Positions 54,562-63,131 of a DNA stretch of 64,000 bases are shown here, in pieces. Every line of letters begins with the position of its first letter. Position 1 is the first letter of the stretch. This DNA is from QHXW01 sp963847515 (lineage in GTDB: Bacteria; Acidobacteriota; Terriglobia; Bryobacterales; Bryobacteraceae): contig CAWKAA010000001.1 of NCBI GenBank assembly GCA_963847515.1, positions 1,116,001 to 1,180,000 on the forward strand. The letters are read 5' to 3'. The position numbers and the translations under genes were made by a program. The notes beneath the pieces are model-generated. The model made no database searches and had not been told where the DNA came from. It was given only the letters and a program-made list of their open reading frames with translations.

Positions 54562-54626
54562 TGCGCCCGGCTGGACTCGAACCAGCGGCCTGCTGCTCCG
54601 GAGGCATTATCGCTCTGTGCGGGCAA
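54562..54626 (-). pseudogene. tRNA-Arg(CCG) pseudogene lacking the 5' D-stem
   Basis: On the minus strand the 3' half is excellent: CTCCGGA anticodon loop, GCTGG-TTCGAGT-CCAGC T-arm, and CGGGCGC acceptor strand. The 5' side has GCCCG for the acceptor, but about nine bases are missing, so the first D-stem strand (GCTC) and D-loop are gone, leaving only GAGC. The outer acceptor pairs are mismatched and the encoded CCA is absent. A functional cloverleaf cannot form. Such 3' tRNA fragments often mark integration sites of mobile elements. Confidence 0.6.
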
Positions 54627-54782
54627 TACTCTGATCGCGACTGTCCGCGACTACCACGGCGGAGCCATCAGAAGCGGGGCCTTACAAGAGCCGATGCGTG
54701 TGCGGCCTGCCGAGGGTGCGTCGACCTACAGACTTTTAGAGTCGGTGCAATAGTGCTTACAGTTCTGGAGAAACGTGGCTGT

Positions 54783-55649
54783 CTAGATGCTCAACACAGG
54801 ACACGGCGACTGCCGGATGATTCCATGGGCGTGGGTTCGCAGGCGGCCAAATGTTCCGTGTACGGCGCCGCGCCCGATTACGACGAGATCCGCTCCGTGC
54901 CGTCGCGCTTCTTCCCGAATCGTCTCGGACACATTACCCACGGCCACGCAGATCGGCGCCTTGACACCCGCGGACTCTTGGAGGCGCTCTATCGTCTGAT
55001 TCGCTTCCTTCCGCATTTCCTGTTCAAACTCCCGGTCGATCCCCCGAGAAAGCACGCCTCCCATCCCGGGGATTACGTGCACCAGCCGGAGCGTCGCACC
55101 AGTGTCCTCGCTGAGCTTTCCTGCCCACTGCATGAGACAAACACTGTTCGGCGTGCCGTCAACGGCGCAGAGGATCTGGCGGCAGGCGATATGGTCGCGG
55201 CATAGTGGCTCCGCAACGTGGGTCGCGGTCCACACGGGGCACTTCGCATCGTGCAGAACCTTCGCCGTCACGGAGCCAAGCAGCAGGTTCCTGAATGGTC
55301 CGTAGCCATGAGTTGGCATCATAATCAGGTCAATTGCCTGGGTATGCGCAAAATCTGTGATCACCTGCGCGGGATCGCCGAGTTCAGCGATTCGCTCCAC
55401 TCGAAGTCCCGGAAAATCCTTTGCCAGTGAGTTGTCAAGCCTCGCCTGAAGGTCCCGCCACAACTCTTCGGTGTCAACCACCAGCGGTCCGCTTGGGTCG
55501 CCCATGGCCGCATAGTAGAAGGGTTGCGCAACGCTGAGAAGAGTAATCCTCGCGCCGTACCGGCGTGCCATGGATTCAACAAATGGGACTGCGGCGCAGC
55601 AGCGCTCCGAAAAATCGATCGGAAAAAGGATGTGGTTGATCTTTAGCAT
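54783..55649 (-). CDS. universal stress protein, tandem UspA domains
   Basis: The protein has 288 residues from ATG 55649, with AAGG eight bases before. The first UspA domain is INHILFPIDFSERCCAAVPF through DLIMMPTHGYGPFRNLLLGS and CPVW, and the second runs from RQILCAVDGTPNSVCLMQWA to ADLVVIGRGAVHGTFGRL. The GxxG-x9-GS nucleotide signature is intact in domain 1 and degenerate in domain 2. UspA proteins respond to starvation, hypoxia and redox stress. It lies downstream of the response-regulator remnant. Confidence 0.88.
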   Translation of the reverse strand: MLKINHILFPIDFSERCCAAVPFVESMARRYGARITLLSVAQPFYYAAMGDPSGPLVVDTEELWRDLQARLDNSLAKDFPGLRVERIAELGDPAQVITDFAHTQAIDLIMMPTHGYGPFRNLLLGSVTAKVLHDAKCPVWTATHVAEPLCRDHIACRQILCAVDGTPNSVCLMQWAGKLSEDTGATLRLVHVIPGMGGVLSRGIDREFEQEMRKEANQTIERLQESAGVKAPICVAVGNVSETIREEARRHGADLVVIGRGAVHGTFGRLRTHAHGIIRQSPCPVLSI

Positions 55650-55894
55650 GGCGTTTGCCTTCATTCACCCTTAACTGCAATCCGAGCACCAATAGGGTAT
55701 CGGTTTTGAAAACCACGAAACGCTCTTTTGCCTCAGAGTGGGACAACTCCAAATGCGTAATGGACTCCCGTTCCATCTGCGGCATTTCACTCAATTGCAG
55801 ACCGGCGCTGCGCCAGGTGACTCGGTCCCAGCGATCGCCTGTCCGAGAATTCTCAGAGCTGCCAAGATTGTCTTCGATCTCCCAGTAGATCAAC

Positions 55895-56130
55895 TTATGC
55901 GTGTGCCAGTCGTTCTTGTGCCGTCTTCAGGGCCTGCTCAACCTTTTCTGTCAGTTGAGCAGCAGTAAACGGCGGAGGAAATATCTCAAACCCTTCAAAG
56001 TCCTCTCGATACTTAAGCCTATCGTCATCCAAGAGGCCAGCTACTATATTCCCTCGCCCAGCAGGAATTGGTCGCGCCGTACGTCGTATTCCGTCGGCAG
56101 GAGCGTCCGGATCGGCAAAAATATACTTGA
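55895..56130 (-). pseudogene. possible response-regulator receiver remnant
   Basis: In one minus-strand frame the sequence reads YIFADPDAPADGIRRTARPI, then LLDDDRLKYREDFEGFEIFP, PPFTAAQLTEKVEQALKTAQ and a TAA at 55895. The last part resembles the end of a receiver domain (PFT-x-x-QL-x-x-KV). No start codon is present, because the transposase unit lies immediately upstream. It may be the continuation of the receiver N-terminus at 57201-57386, split by the insertion. The join is not proven, since the middle of the domain is not seen. The stretch 55650-55894 gives another short reading that I do not recognise. Confidence 0.3.
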
Positions 56131-57235
56131 CTAACCGTGGGTTTTAGCGCATACTTGGTTCATGGAAAAGCCAAGAACACTGCAAGAGGCAATCGTCTAC
56201 TTCGCCGATCCTGACAACTGCCAGCAATATATGCTCGACATTCGCTATCCAAACGGCAAGGTTCGCTGCCCGTACTGCGGCTCCGACAACGTAAGCTATT
56301 TGGCTAAGCAGCGCCGCTGGAAGTGCTACGGTAGCCACCCAAAACCGCAGTTCTCGCTCAAGGTGGGCACAGTGATGGAAGACTCGGCCATCGGCCTTGA
56401 CAAGTGGCTCTGTGCGATCTGGCTGATTGCCAATTGCAAGAATGGCGTTTCCTCGTACGAACTAAAGCGTGACCTTGGCGTGACTCAGAAAACCGCATGG
56501 TTCATGCTGCATCGCATCCGCGAAGGGATAGACAACGACTTCCCGGAAAAGTTCGCCGGTGAAGTGGAAGCGGATGAAACCTTCATCGGCGGCAAGGCCA
56601 AAAACATGCACCGCATGAAGAAACTCCGCAAACAATTGGCCGGTGAGTTGAAGGGCGGTGGTCCAGTCGGCAAGGCCATCGTTATGGGCGTTCTTCAGCG
56701 CAACACGATGGAAGACATTCCAGATACGGCGCGAAAGCGGAGCAAAAAGGACAGCCAAGTGCGACCGATAGTTCTCGCAGAAGTGCGAAAGACGGACACG
56801 GACGCACACATAAAAGAAAATGTTGCCTCAGACGCGGCTGGTATATACACAGACGACGGGCGGCACTACCGCTATTTGCCGGATTATGCACACGAGTTCA
56901 TTGACCATGCCGAAGCCTATGTGCGCGGTCGCGTGCATACAAACGGCATCGAGAACTTCTGGAGCCTCCTGAAACGGTCTCTCGCTGGCACGTATGTTTC
57001 GGTGGAACCGTTCCATCTTCAGGCGTACGTTGACGAGCAAGCATTTCGGTTCAATAATCGAAAGGACACCGATAAAGAACGCTTCGATACAATGCTGGCT
57101 GGCATCCTCGGAAAGCGCCTCACGTACGTAGAACTTATCGGAAAGGGTGATACCGACTGAAAGCTAGGCAAGCTGCGAAGGCAGAAAAGAGGACATAAGG
57201 CTAAGTGAAAAGCCCGGCTGGAACCGGGCCTTTGC
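56130..57235 (+). mobile_element. IS1595-type insertion sequence (boundaries approximate)
   Basis: The unit is one transposase gene plus flanks. A GCCCGG/CCGGGC hairpin at 57212-57229, followed by CTTTGC, may be its terminator or part of its right end. I could not define terminal inverted repeats or an eight-base target duplication; the only hint is GGGYTTTT near 56137 and, inverted, near 57210. The element lies between two receiver-domain pieces on the minus strand. Confidence 0.55.
56162..57160 (+). CDS. IS1595 family transposase
   Basis: This 332-residue protein starts with a zinc ribbon (VRCPYCGSDNVSYLAKQRRW, then KCYGSHPKPQFSLKVGT), the IS1595 hallmark. The catalytic domain has GEVEADETFIGGKAKNMH (first Asp), SDAAGIYTDDGRHY (second Asp) and NGIENFWSLLKRSL, where Asn or Glu closes the site. 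The C-terminal strand AFRFNNRKDTDKERFD matches ISXO2-like members. It appears intact and may be active. Codon use is less GC-rich than that of the neighbours, as expected for a recent insertion. Confidence 0.9.
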   Translation: MEKPRTLQEAIVYFADPDNCQQYMLDIRYPNGKVRCPYCGSDNVSYLAKQRRWKCYGSHPKPQFSLKVGTVMEDSAIGLDKWLCAIWLIANCKNGVSSYELKRDLGVTQKTAWFMLHRIREGIDNDFPEKFAGEVEADETFIGGKAKNMHRMKKLRKQLAGELKGGGPVGKAIVMGVLQRNTMEDIPDTARKRSKKDSQVRPIVLAEVRKTDTDAHIKENVASDAAGIYTDDGRHYRYLPDYAHEFIDHAEAYVRGRVHTNGIENFWSLLKRSLAGTYVSVEPFHLQAYVDEQAFRFNNRKDTDKERFDTMLAGILGKRLTYVELIGKGDTD

Positions 57236-57386
57236 AAAATGTCTTGGGTATGGCGACATGAGCGTGCTTGCCTGAGGTCGTGGCAGTAACGCTATAGCCG
57301 TTCTCCTCCAGCCCTTTTTTCAGATATCGAACGACCTGCAGGTCATCATCAACCAGTACAATGTGCCGGGGGTTAGCCTTAGTCAT
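57201..57386 (-). pseudogene. truncated response regulator (receiver N-terminus)
   Basis: ATG 57386 begins MTKANPRHIVLVDDDLQVVR and YLKKGLEENGYSVTATTSGK, the first strand with its acidic pair, helix 1 and strand 2 of a receiver domain. After about residue 45 the sequence turns into the transposon flank and stops at 57201. The phosphorylated Asp, switch residues and output are absent. The gene begins 35 bases past the hybrid kinase stop, as if they were partners. Confidence 0.65.
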
Positions 57387-57420
57387 AAGTTCAAACTTTC
57401 CGTGCTCCGAAATTACATCT

Positions 57421-58425
57421 CTAGCCAAACATCACCCGCGCGATGGCGTCTAGCAACCTATCCGACTGAATGGGCTTAGCGAGCGACGCATGGGCGCCTA
57501 GATGCTCCGCCGAGTGCAGCAGTGGGCCTGCAAATCGGCCGGATGTCGCGATAATCTTGAGTTGAGGCCGCACTCGGCGCAGGGTCTGTATGGTTTCGAT
57601 TCCTTCTTGCTCCGGCATCGCCAGATCTAGAATCACCAAATCGACCTCGGAAGTTTCGACCAGTCTGGCCGCTTCTCTGCCGTTCTCCGCCTCCAGTACG
57701 TGGTAACTCACACCGGTCAGGATCTTCCGCATGAGGTTGCGGATTCCCGGCTGATCATCCACTACTAGGACGGTGCCCGGCGAGCGGGGTGAGCCAAGCA
57801 CTCCCCTCACTTTGGTTGCCAGAGCCTCGGGAGAAAACGGCTTTTGAAGATATTCCAGAATTCGGCGATCCGCAATTGCGCGCCCGCTATAGCCTGACAT
57901 GAAGAGCACTTCCATGGCTGGCCGCAACGGTCTAATACGGCCGGCTAACTCGGGCCCCGTCATTCCTGGCATGACAACATCAGTCAGCAGCAGGTGAATC
58001 GGACCGGCATATCGTTCGGAATGCAGCAGCGCTTCCCCAGGATTGGCCGCTTCCAGCACCCGATATCCATAATCCCGAAGGACTCGCCCAGCGAACTTGC
58101 GGAGCTGTTCCTGGTCTTCTACGATGAGGATCGTTTCTGTCCCGCGCAACGACAGAGGCGCAGGCTCGGGCTCGTGCTGCAGCTTTACTTCTGCGTCGAT
58201 CCGCGGAAGGTAGATCGTGAACGTCGTCCCTTCCCCTGGTTCGCTGTAAACAAAGATCGATCCGCCGCATTGTTTGACGATGGCGTACACGGTTGCCAGG
58301 CCCAAGCCCGTCCCTTCTCCTGGCTTCTTGGTCGTGAAGAACGGCTCGAAAAGGTGGGACATTACGTCCTTCGTCATGCCGATACCGGTATCACTAACGT
58401 TCAGTTGCACGTAAGGGCCGCCAAA
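57421..58425 (-). pseudogene. hybrid histidine kinase fragment: ATPase end plus two receiver domains
   Basis: About 335 residues are recognisable. They start within the kinase ATPase domain (GGPYVQLNVSDTGIGMTKDV, then EPFFTTKKPGEGTGLGLATV). The first receiver follows (ILIVEDQEQLRKFAGRVLRD, LLLTDVVMPGMTGPELAG, YLQKPFSPEALATKV) and then a second (VLVVDDQPGIRNLMRKI, LVILDLAMPEQEGIETIQTL, SLAKPIQS). The sensor, dimerisation His box and N-box are missing: upstream of about 58425 the minus strand has no kinase sequence, and the plus strand instead encodes a receiver fragment. The reading frame formally continues to 58521, but its first 30 residues are unconserved. Confidence 0.75.
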
Positions 58426-58704
58426 CAGGCCTTCGAGATGGTACAGCGCCTCGGATTCTCTGTTGTGTTGGTCGACCTGGACCTGCCTGGAGACGGATAC
58501 GCGCTGATTCAGAAACTCCATGACGCGAATCCAGATCTATTGATAATCGCGATCGCGGGCGCGCTGAAAGCATCGGTGCTGGAAGCCACCAAAGAACTCG
58601 GCGTCGTCGAAGTGTTGAAGAAGCCGATCATGCCCGAATGGAAGCCGGTCGTGGAGCGCATTCGGGCGAGACGGCATCCTAGTCTTGGTCCGCAGCTAAA
58701 ATAG
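58425..58704 (+). pseudogene. receiver-domain fragment, N-terminus missing
   Basis: On the plus strand AFEMVQRLGFSVVLVDLDLP, then DGYALIQKLHDANPDLLIIA, TKELGVVEVLKKPIMPEWKP and RARRHPSLGPQLK form the second half of a receiver domain, with the phospho-Asp in VLVDLDLPG and the switch Lys in VLKKP. The first 40 residues, including the acidic pair, are absent. The break coincides with the break of the oppositely oriented kinase fragment, so both genes lost their starts at one junction near 58425. Confidence 0.7.
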
Positions 58705-58717
58705 AAACAGCAGTGCC

Positions 58718-58916
58718 ACTCCCCCAGTTTTCGCACTTGCCCTCGCGCGCCTGGACGCGCCATTCGATCACCATAACTGGCTGTTCGAGCTGAAGTCTCG
58801 CAAAATACGCCGCTCGCTCTCGTACGCCCAGTGTGCGCTCTTGATGCTCAATTGCTTCCGGGGCGTCAGCGCGCCCAGGATGCACGACGGGCGCTCAGTC
58901 GAGCGCAATGGATGAA
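58718..58916 (+). pseudogene. scrap of ATP-dependent DNA ligase (LigD-like)
   Basis: At 58730-58795 the plus strand reads FALALARLDAPFDHHNWLFE and LK, matching the adenylation-domain start of LigD-type ligases (ARLxxPFDHPxWLFELKxDGFRA). The catalytic Lys-Tyr-Asp-Gly region is already garbled, and only weak echoes follow. No other ligase sequence is near. It is a short degenerate remnant. Confidence 0.35.
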
Positions 58917-58976
58917 GTCGGCGACGGGGTCACAACAGGATTTCGCATCAGCGGGTCGACTGGCGCTCGACAATCG

Positions 58977-59678
58977 TTAGGTCTGCAGTTTCATGGCGCG
59001 CAGAAACAGGACGTTGTTTTCCAGTTGAATATGCTGGTGAAGATCGGTTTCGAGCTCAATCAGCGCAGCGAACAACGCGCGATAGGTATTGCATGCTTCG
59101 ACCGGGATCGTATAGTCGCGCGTGAATTGTCGCATTTGCACGAGTGTCCGACCGGCGCTCTCGTGCTCATGCTCCATGCGAGCGATGGGGTGCTCGATGC
59201 AGCAGAACGGCACCATCTCGCCGGCAGCCGCTTCAAGTTCTGCGATGGCTGGAAACAGAATCAGCTCCTCCCTCATCATGTGTGCCTCCAGCTCTTCTCG
59301 GAGCGCGGTAAAAGTCTCGCGCACCTGAAAAAGTACCGGCTCGCGGTCTCCGTGAGCGCGCACCACTTTAGCAAACAACTCTGCGATCCGCGGCAATTCG
59401 GATTTTAGATATGCGTGGTGGCGGGAAAAGATGTGTTCGATCAACTCGCGGAGTGGGGCCATGTTCCACTCGCGCTCGCCCGTCTGCGGTTGCAGGGTGG
59501 CGGCTTGCTCGAGTTCGCTCAATAGGACCTCCTGCGTGATACCACGCTTCTGGCAGGCGGCCTCAAGTGCGTATTTTCCCCCACAGCAGTAGTCAATTCG
59601 GTATTTTTCAAGGATGCGCGTCGCGCCGGGAATCTCAACGACGAGTTCACCTACGGTCTTCTCGTTTGAAATGACCAT
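58977..59678 (-). CDS. iron-sulfur cluster repair di-iron protein (RIC, YtfE/ScdA-like)
   Basis: ATG 59678 has GGAGG five bases upstream; the product has 233 residues. The N-terminal ScdA domain has KTVGELVVEIPGATRILEKY, then RIDYCCGGKYALEAACQKRG, where Cys-Cys is typical. The hemerythrin-like domain supplies His and Glu ligands in IFSRHHAYLKSELPRI, LEAHMMREELILFPAIAELE, MEHEHESAGRTL and HQHIQLENNVLFLRAM. RIC proteins repair nitric-oxide- or peroxide-damaged clusters and bind NO-derived iron. It is divergent from the radical SAM gene, and the 98-bp gap holds no obvious NsrR or FNR site. Confidence 0.9.
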   Translation of the reverse strand: MVISNEKTVGELVVEIPGATRILEKYRIDYCCGGKYALEAACQKRGITQEVLLSELEQAATLQPQTGEREWNMAPLRELIEHIFSRHHAYLKSELPRIAELFAKVVRAHGDREPVLFQVRETFTALREELEAHMMREELILFPAIAELEAAAGEMVPFCCIEHPIARMEHEHESAGRTLVQMRQFTRDYTIPVEACNTYRALFAALIELETDLHQHIQLENNVLFLRAMKLQT

Positions 59679-59776
59679 CTTAGCCTCCTGCATTTAGATA
59701 ACGGATTATGCACGCCGCATGCCAGTGGCGCTGGCCACAGGATTGCAGAATTGTTACCGCCGCACGCGGAGGTGCC

Positions 59777-60841
59777 ATGGACTTTAACCAGTCGCCATTG
59801 TTGGTCATTTGGGAAGTAACGCAGGCCTGCGACCTGGCCTGCGTGCATTGCCGGGCATCCGCCATGCAGGCGCGCAACCCTGGCGAGCTCAGCACGGAGC
59901 AGGGTTATCGTTTACTGGACGAGATCCGCTCGTTCGGTGACCCGCTGATGGTGTTTACCGGGGGTGATCCTCTCAAGCGCCCCGACTTATTCGATCTGAT
60001 CCGCCACAGCGTGGATCTTGGGCTTCGTACCAACGTTACGCCCAGTGCCACGCCACTGCTAACGGCGAATGCCATTGACCGGTTTAAGAGATCCGGCATT
60101 GCGCGTATGGCTGTCAGTCTGGACGGTCCGGATGCAGAAACGCACGATAGTTTCCGCGGCGTCGCCGGAACTTTTGACCGCGCCATGTTCGCACTGCGGC
60201 ACGCTCGCGATATCGGGCTCGATACGCAACTCCAGACCACGGTCACGCGACGAAATTTGAACAAGCTGGCGCAAGTAGCCGAGCGCGTTGCCGAAGTCCG
60301 CGGGCGCATGTGGAGCTTGTTCTTCCTGGTAGTTACCGGGCGCGCTTTGGCCGGCGACGATTTGACGGCAGAGGAATATGAACAGGTGTTCGAATTCCTC
60401 TATGGCATCTCCAAGATCGCGCCGTTCGACGTGAAGACTACCGAAGCCATGCACTACCGGCGGTACGTGGCTCAGCGGCAGAAAGCGGAGCACGGCCCGG
60501 CCCCCGAAACGGCGAACGCGAGGGGAATGGTCTGGAGGACCGCCGGCGTGAGCGATGGGAAAGGCTCTGTATTCATTTCACACACCGGCGAAATCTTTCC
60601 CAGCGGTTTCCTGCCAGTCTCTGCGGGCAATGTTCAACACGATTCGTTGGTCGGCGTCTACCGCGACTCGAGCTTGTTCCGAATCCTGCGTGACACCGGC
60701 ATGCGGCAGGGAAAGTGTGGCGCATGTGAGTACCAGAAAATCTGCGGCGGTTCGCGCGCCCGCGCATATGCGCTCACGGGAAACTACCTGGCTGAAGATC
60801 CGCGCTGCGTTTATCAGCCGTCAATCGCAATGAGGGCGTAG
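59777..60841 (+). CDS. radical SAM/SPASM protein, AhbC/NirJ-like (TIGR04053 type)
   Basis: ATG 59777 follows GGAGGTG; the product has 354 residues. The radical SAM cluster motif is CDLACVHCRA, near residue 17 (Cx3Cx2C). VFTGGDPLKRPDLFDLIRHS and AVSLDGPDAETHDSFRGV are typical of heme-modifying members. The C-terminal SPASM site has CGACEYQKICGGSRARAYAL, with another Cys in EDPRCVYQP. The closest families act in heme d1 or alternative heme synthesis, or peptide modification; a heme-related job is plausible beside the RIC gene but unproven. Confidence 0.85.
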   Translation: MDFNQSPLLVIWEVTQACDLACVHCRASAMQARNPGELSTEQGYRLLDEIRSFGDPLMVFTGGDPLKRPDLFDLIRHSVDLGLRTNVTPSATPLLTANAIDRFKRSGIARMAVSLDGPDAETHDSFRGVAGTFDRAMFALRHARDIGLDTQLQTTVTRRNLNKLAQVAERVAEVRGRMWSLFFLVVTGRALAGDDLTAEEYEQVFEFLYGISKIAPFDVKTTEAMHYRRYVAQRQKAEHGPAPETANARGMVWRTAGVSDGKGSVFISHTGEIFPSGFLPVSAGNVQHDSLVGVYRDSSLFRILRDTGMRQGKCGACEYQKICGGSRARAYALTGNYLAEDPRCVYQPSIAMRA

Positions 60842-60870
60842 AAGCGCGCGACGCGTACGGCCGACAACGG

Positions 60871-61917
60871 CTACGGGTGCCTGAATTCCTGGGCTCGCGG
60901 CACGAGCTCCATATACACATGATGAGCCAACTCGGTATGCCAATGTCCGGTCCACACGGCCAGCCCATATAGTCCGAAGAACACAGCTGCAATAACCGCA
61001 CCTATGGCCCAAGCGGGAACCATACGAATTCCGGGCGCCGATATCACTAAAGCACTACTGGCAACCGGGCAGGCAGCCACGCATTGCATACAGCCGGTGC
61101 ACTCCGCCGAGCGGATGGTGACCAGCCGATCGACCGGCAGCAGCGACGGGCATTCCCGCGAACACTTACCGCAATCGATACATAGCGTTGTGCTGCGCCG
61201 GATGCGCAAAGGGCTGGCCAGCGAGAACAGGCCCAGCAGTGCCCCATACGGGCATAGGTAACGGCACCAAAAGTTCTGAACGAACACGGAAAGTATGACC
61301 AGGACCGCAAGCGTAAAAGCCCCGCCGATGCTCAGATAGCGGAAGAAGTTAAGCAGCTTGACGTCCGCGATCAACCCGTACGGGCCGTCAAGAAATGCCC
61401 GAATCGCAGCCACCGGCATGCTGGCGATTGCATAAACGAAAAGCCCGAGCAGCAGGTACTTGAGCGTGCGCAGGCAAACGTCGAGGGCGCGTGGCAGGCG
61501 CCAGTTCTTCTTAAAGGTGTCCCGCCCAGTGCGCCATAGGTACTCGGAAAACGTACCGACCGGGCACAGCCAGCTACGGAACGATTTGCGCAGCAGCCAC
61601 GACATCGAAATAAAAGCGAGCAGAAGAAACACGCCGGCCGGATGCACGCGTGGAAGATACCCCGTCTCCACCAGCACTTTCAGATTCATGAGAGAAGCGA
61701 TCGGCAGCCAACCCTCGATGCAAGGCGGCCTGCGCGTCCAGCTCGATCGTCCGCCCGACTCGTAATAGTGGACGAACTGCAGAAATTGAACGGCAATCCA
61801 CACATTCAGCGCCAGAAAGATTGCCTGTACACCGCGCCGCAGTCGCTGAGAGTAGTCCTGAGGCGCGCGGGTGAAGTTTCTCTTTCCCACGACTCCCTTA
61901 CGAAACGCGGATCGCAA
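60871..61917 (-). CDS. NapH/NosR-like membrane 4Fe-4S protein
   Basis: The protein has up to 348 residues with about five membrane helices. Cysteine motifs are RSWLCPVGTFSEYLWR, FWCRYLCPYGALLGL, and two classical ferredoxin sites, CIDCGKCSRECP and CTGCMQCVAACP. It belongs to the NapH/NosR/YccM group of quinol-linked electron carriers on the inner membrane. The partner reductase is not encoded here. The TTG start at 61917 overlaps the alcohol dehydrogenase stop by 20 bases, and a later GTG after AAGGGAG is also possible. Confidence 0.85.
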   Translation of the reverse strand: MRSAFRKGVVGKRNFTRAPQDYSQRLRRGVQAIFLALNVWIAVQFLQFVHYYESGGRSSWTRRPPCIEGWLPIASLMNLKVLVETGYLPRVHPAGVFLLLAFISMSWLLRKSFRSWLCPVGTFSEYLWRTGRDTFKKNWRLPRALDVCLRTLKYLLLGLFVYAIASMPVAAIRAFLDGPYGLIADVKLLNFFRYLSIGGAFTLAVLVILSVFVQNFWCRYLCPYGALLGLFSLASPLRIRRSTTLCIDCGKCSRECPSLLPVDRLVTIRSAECTGCMQCVAACPVASSALVISAPGIRMVPAWAIGAVIAAVFFGLYGLAVWTGHWHTELAHHVYMELVPRAQEFRHP

Positions 61918-62997
61918 CCTTCAACACTTGCTCGCGTCGTGAGGAAAATAGCTCATACGCTTTGTCGATTTCATCCAACGGAAACACATGCGTCAGAAGT
62001 CGCGTAAGATCGATGCGACCCAGTTTTCACCAGCCGCATGAGACGTTGCATGCGGGCCTTGCCGCCCGGACAAAGCGTGGTCACGATGGTCTGATCGGCG
62101 AGACCTGCGTAGAAGGCCTCGACTGGAATCCGCAGGTGACCTGAGTAGACGCCAACGCTCGAAAGTATTCCGCCCGGCTTGAGCACGCGCAAACGCATTT
62201 TCGAACGTGGTTTGTTCTCCCAGAGCTTCAATTGCCACATCCACACCCTTGCCTTGAGTCAGTTCTCGGATGCGCGGTACAGGATCCTCATTCGCTAAAA
62301 GTAATGTCGTCGCTCCAAACGCTTTAGGAACACGCAAGCGATGGACATCGGTATCGATGGCAAATATGGCCGACGCTCCCATCAGGTGCGCGCCAAGCGT
62401 GGCGCACAGGCCGATCGGTCCTTGGGCGAAAACCGCCACGGTGTCACCCAAATGCACTCGACCGCTCTCGGCGGCCGCAAAACCCGTGGATGCGATATCG
62501 GAGAGCAGTAGCACATCTTCATCCGAGAGTTCATCTGGAATGAGAGCCAGGTTCGCCTGCGCGAACGGGATGCGCGCGTACTCGGCCTGCACTCCGTCGA
62601 TCGTGTTGCCCAGACGCCAGCCTCCCAGCGCCGTCATGCATTGAGAAGTGTGGCCGGATAGGCATATCTCGCACTGCCCACAGGGGGTGATCGCCCCTAC
62701 CAGCACGCGCTGACCCGGTTCGTATCCAGTCACTCCTGGTCCGAGTTCATGAATCACGCCCACTGCTTCGTGACCGATGGTCAAGCCGGACGGCACGGGG
62801 TACTCGCCACGAACGATGTGAATATCGGTGCCGCAGATGGTCGTGAGCCGCACTTGGATCACGGCTTCCCCAGGACCAGGCTTGCATATGGGCTTCTCTT
62901 CGAGCCCAAATTTTCCTGGCGAACGAAATACGTTGGCCTTCATGAGGCCGCGTGGAACCTGTTTGGTTTTGCGCTCCCCCAGTAGTTGTACGGGCAT
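61898..62997 (-). pseudogene. zinc-dependent alcohol dehydrogenase, two frameshifts near the C-terminus
   Basis: ATG 62997 has GGAG seven bases upstream. The zinc-enzyme motifs are complete: ICGTDIHIVRGEYPVP with the catalytic Cys, GHEAVGVIHELGPGV, and CGQCEICLSGHTSQC with the structural zinc cysteines. The Rossmann part has VAVFAQGPIGLCATLGAHLM. One extra T near 62198 separates TTFENA from LRVLKPGGILSSVGVYSG, and another near 62018 separates LVKTG from RIDLTRLLTHVFPLDEIDKA. The protein would end VLKVAIRVS at 61898. It resembles threonine, sorbitol or long-chain alcohol dehydrogenases. Both lesions are one-base insertions, so sequence error is likely. Confidence 0.8.
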
Positions 62998-63131
62998 GGT
63001 GGACTCCTTTTTTCACTGACATAAATGCACGACGCGTGCCATAACCGAACAGCATCGATCAAATAACTTAGGAGATCGTGTCACTGAAAGGCATCTGCGC
63101 CTTCGGGTGATATCACCCAGGCCGCCTGCAG

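Noticed and set aside
54532..54753. Small plus-strand protein containing DSNQRP
   Set aside because: This is the well-known artefact of translating the reverse of a tRNA; the DNA is a broken tRNA-Arg on the minus strand.
59679..59776. NsrR or FNR operator between the RIC and radical SAM genes
   Set aside because: I looked for TTGAT-N4-ATCAA and NsrR-like palindromes in the gap and found no convincing match.
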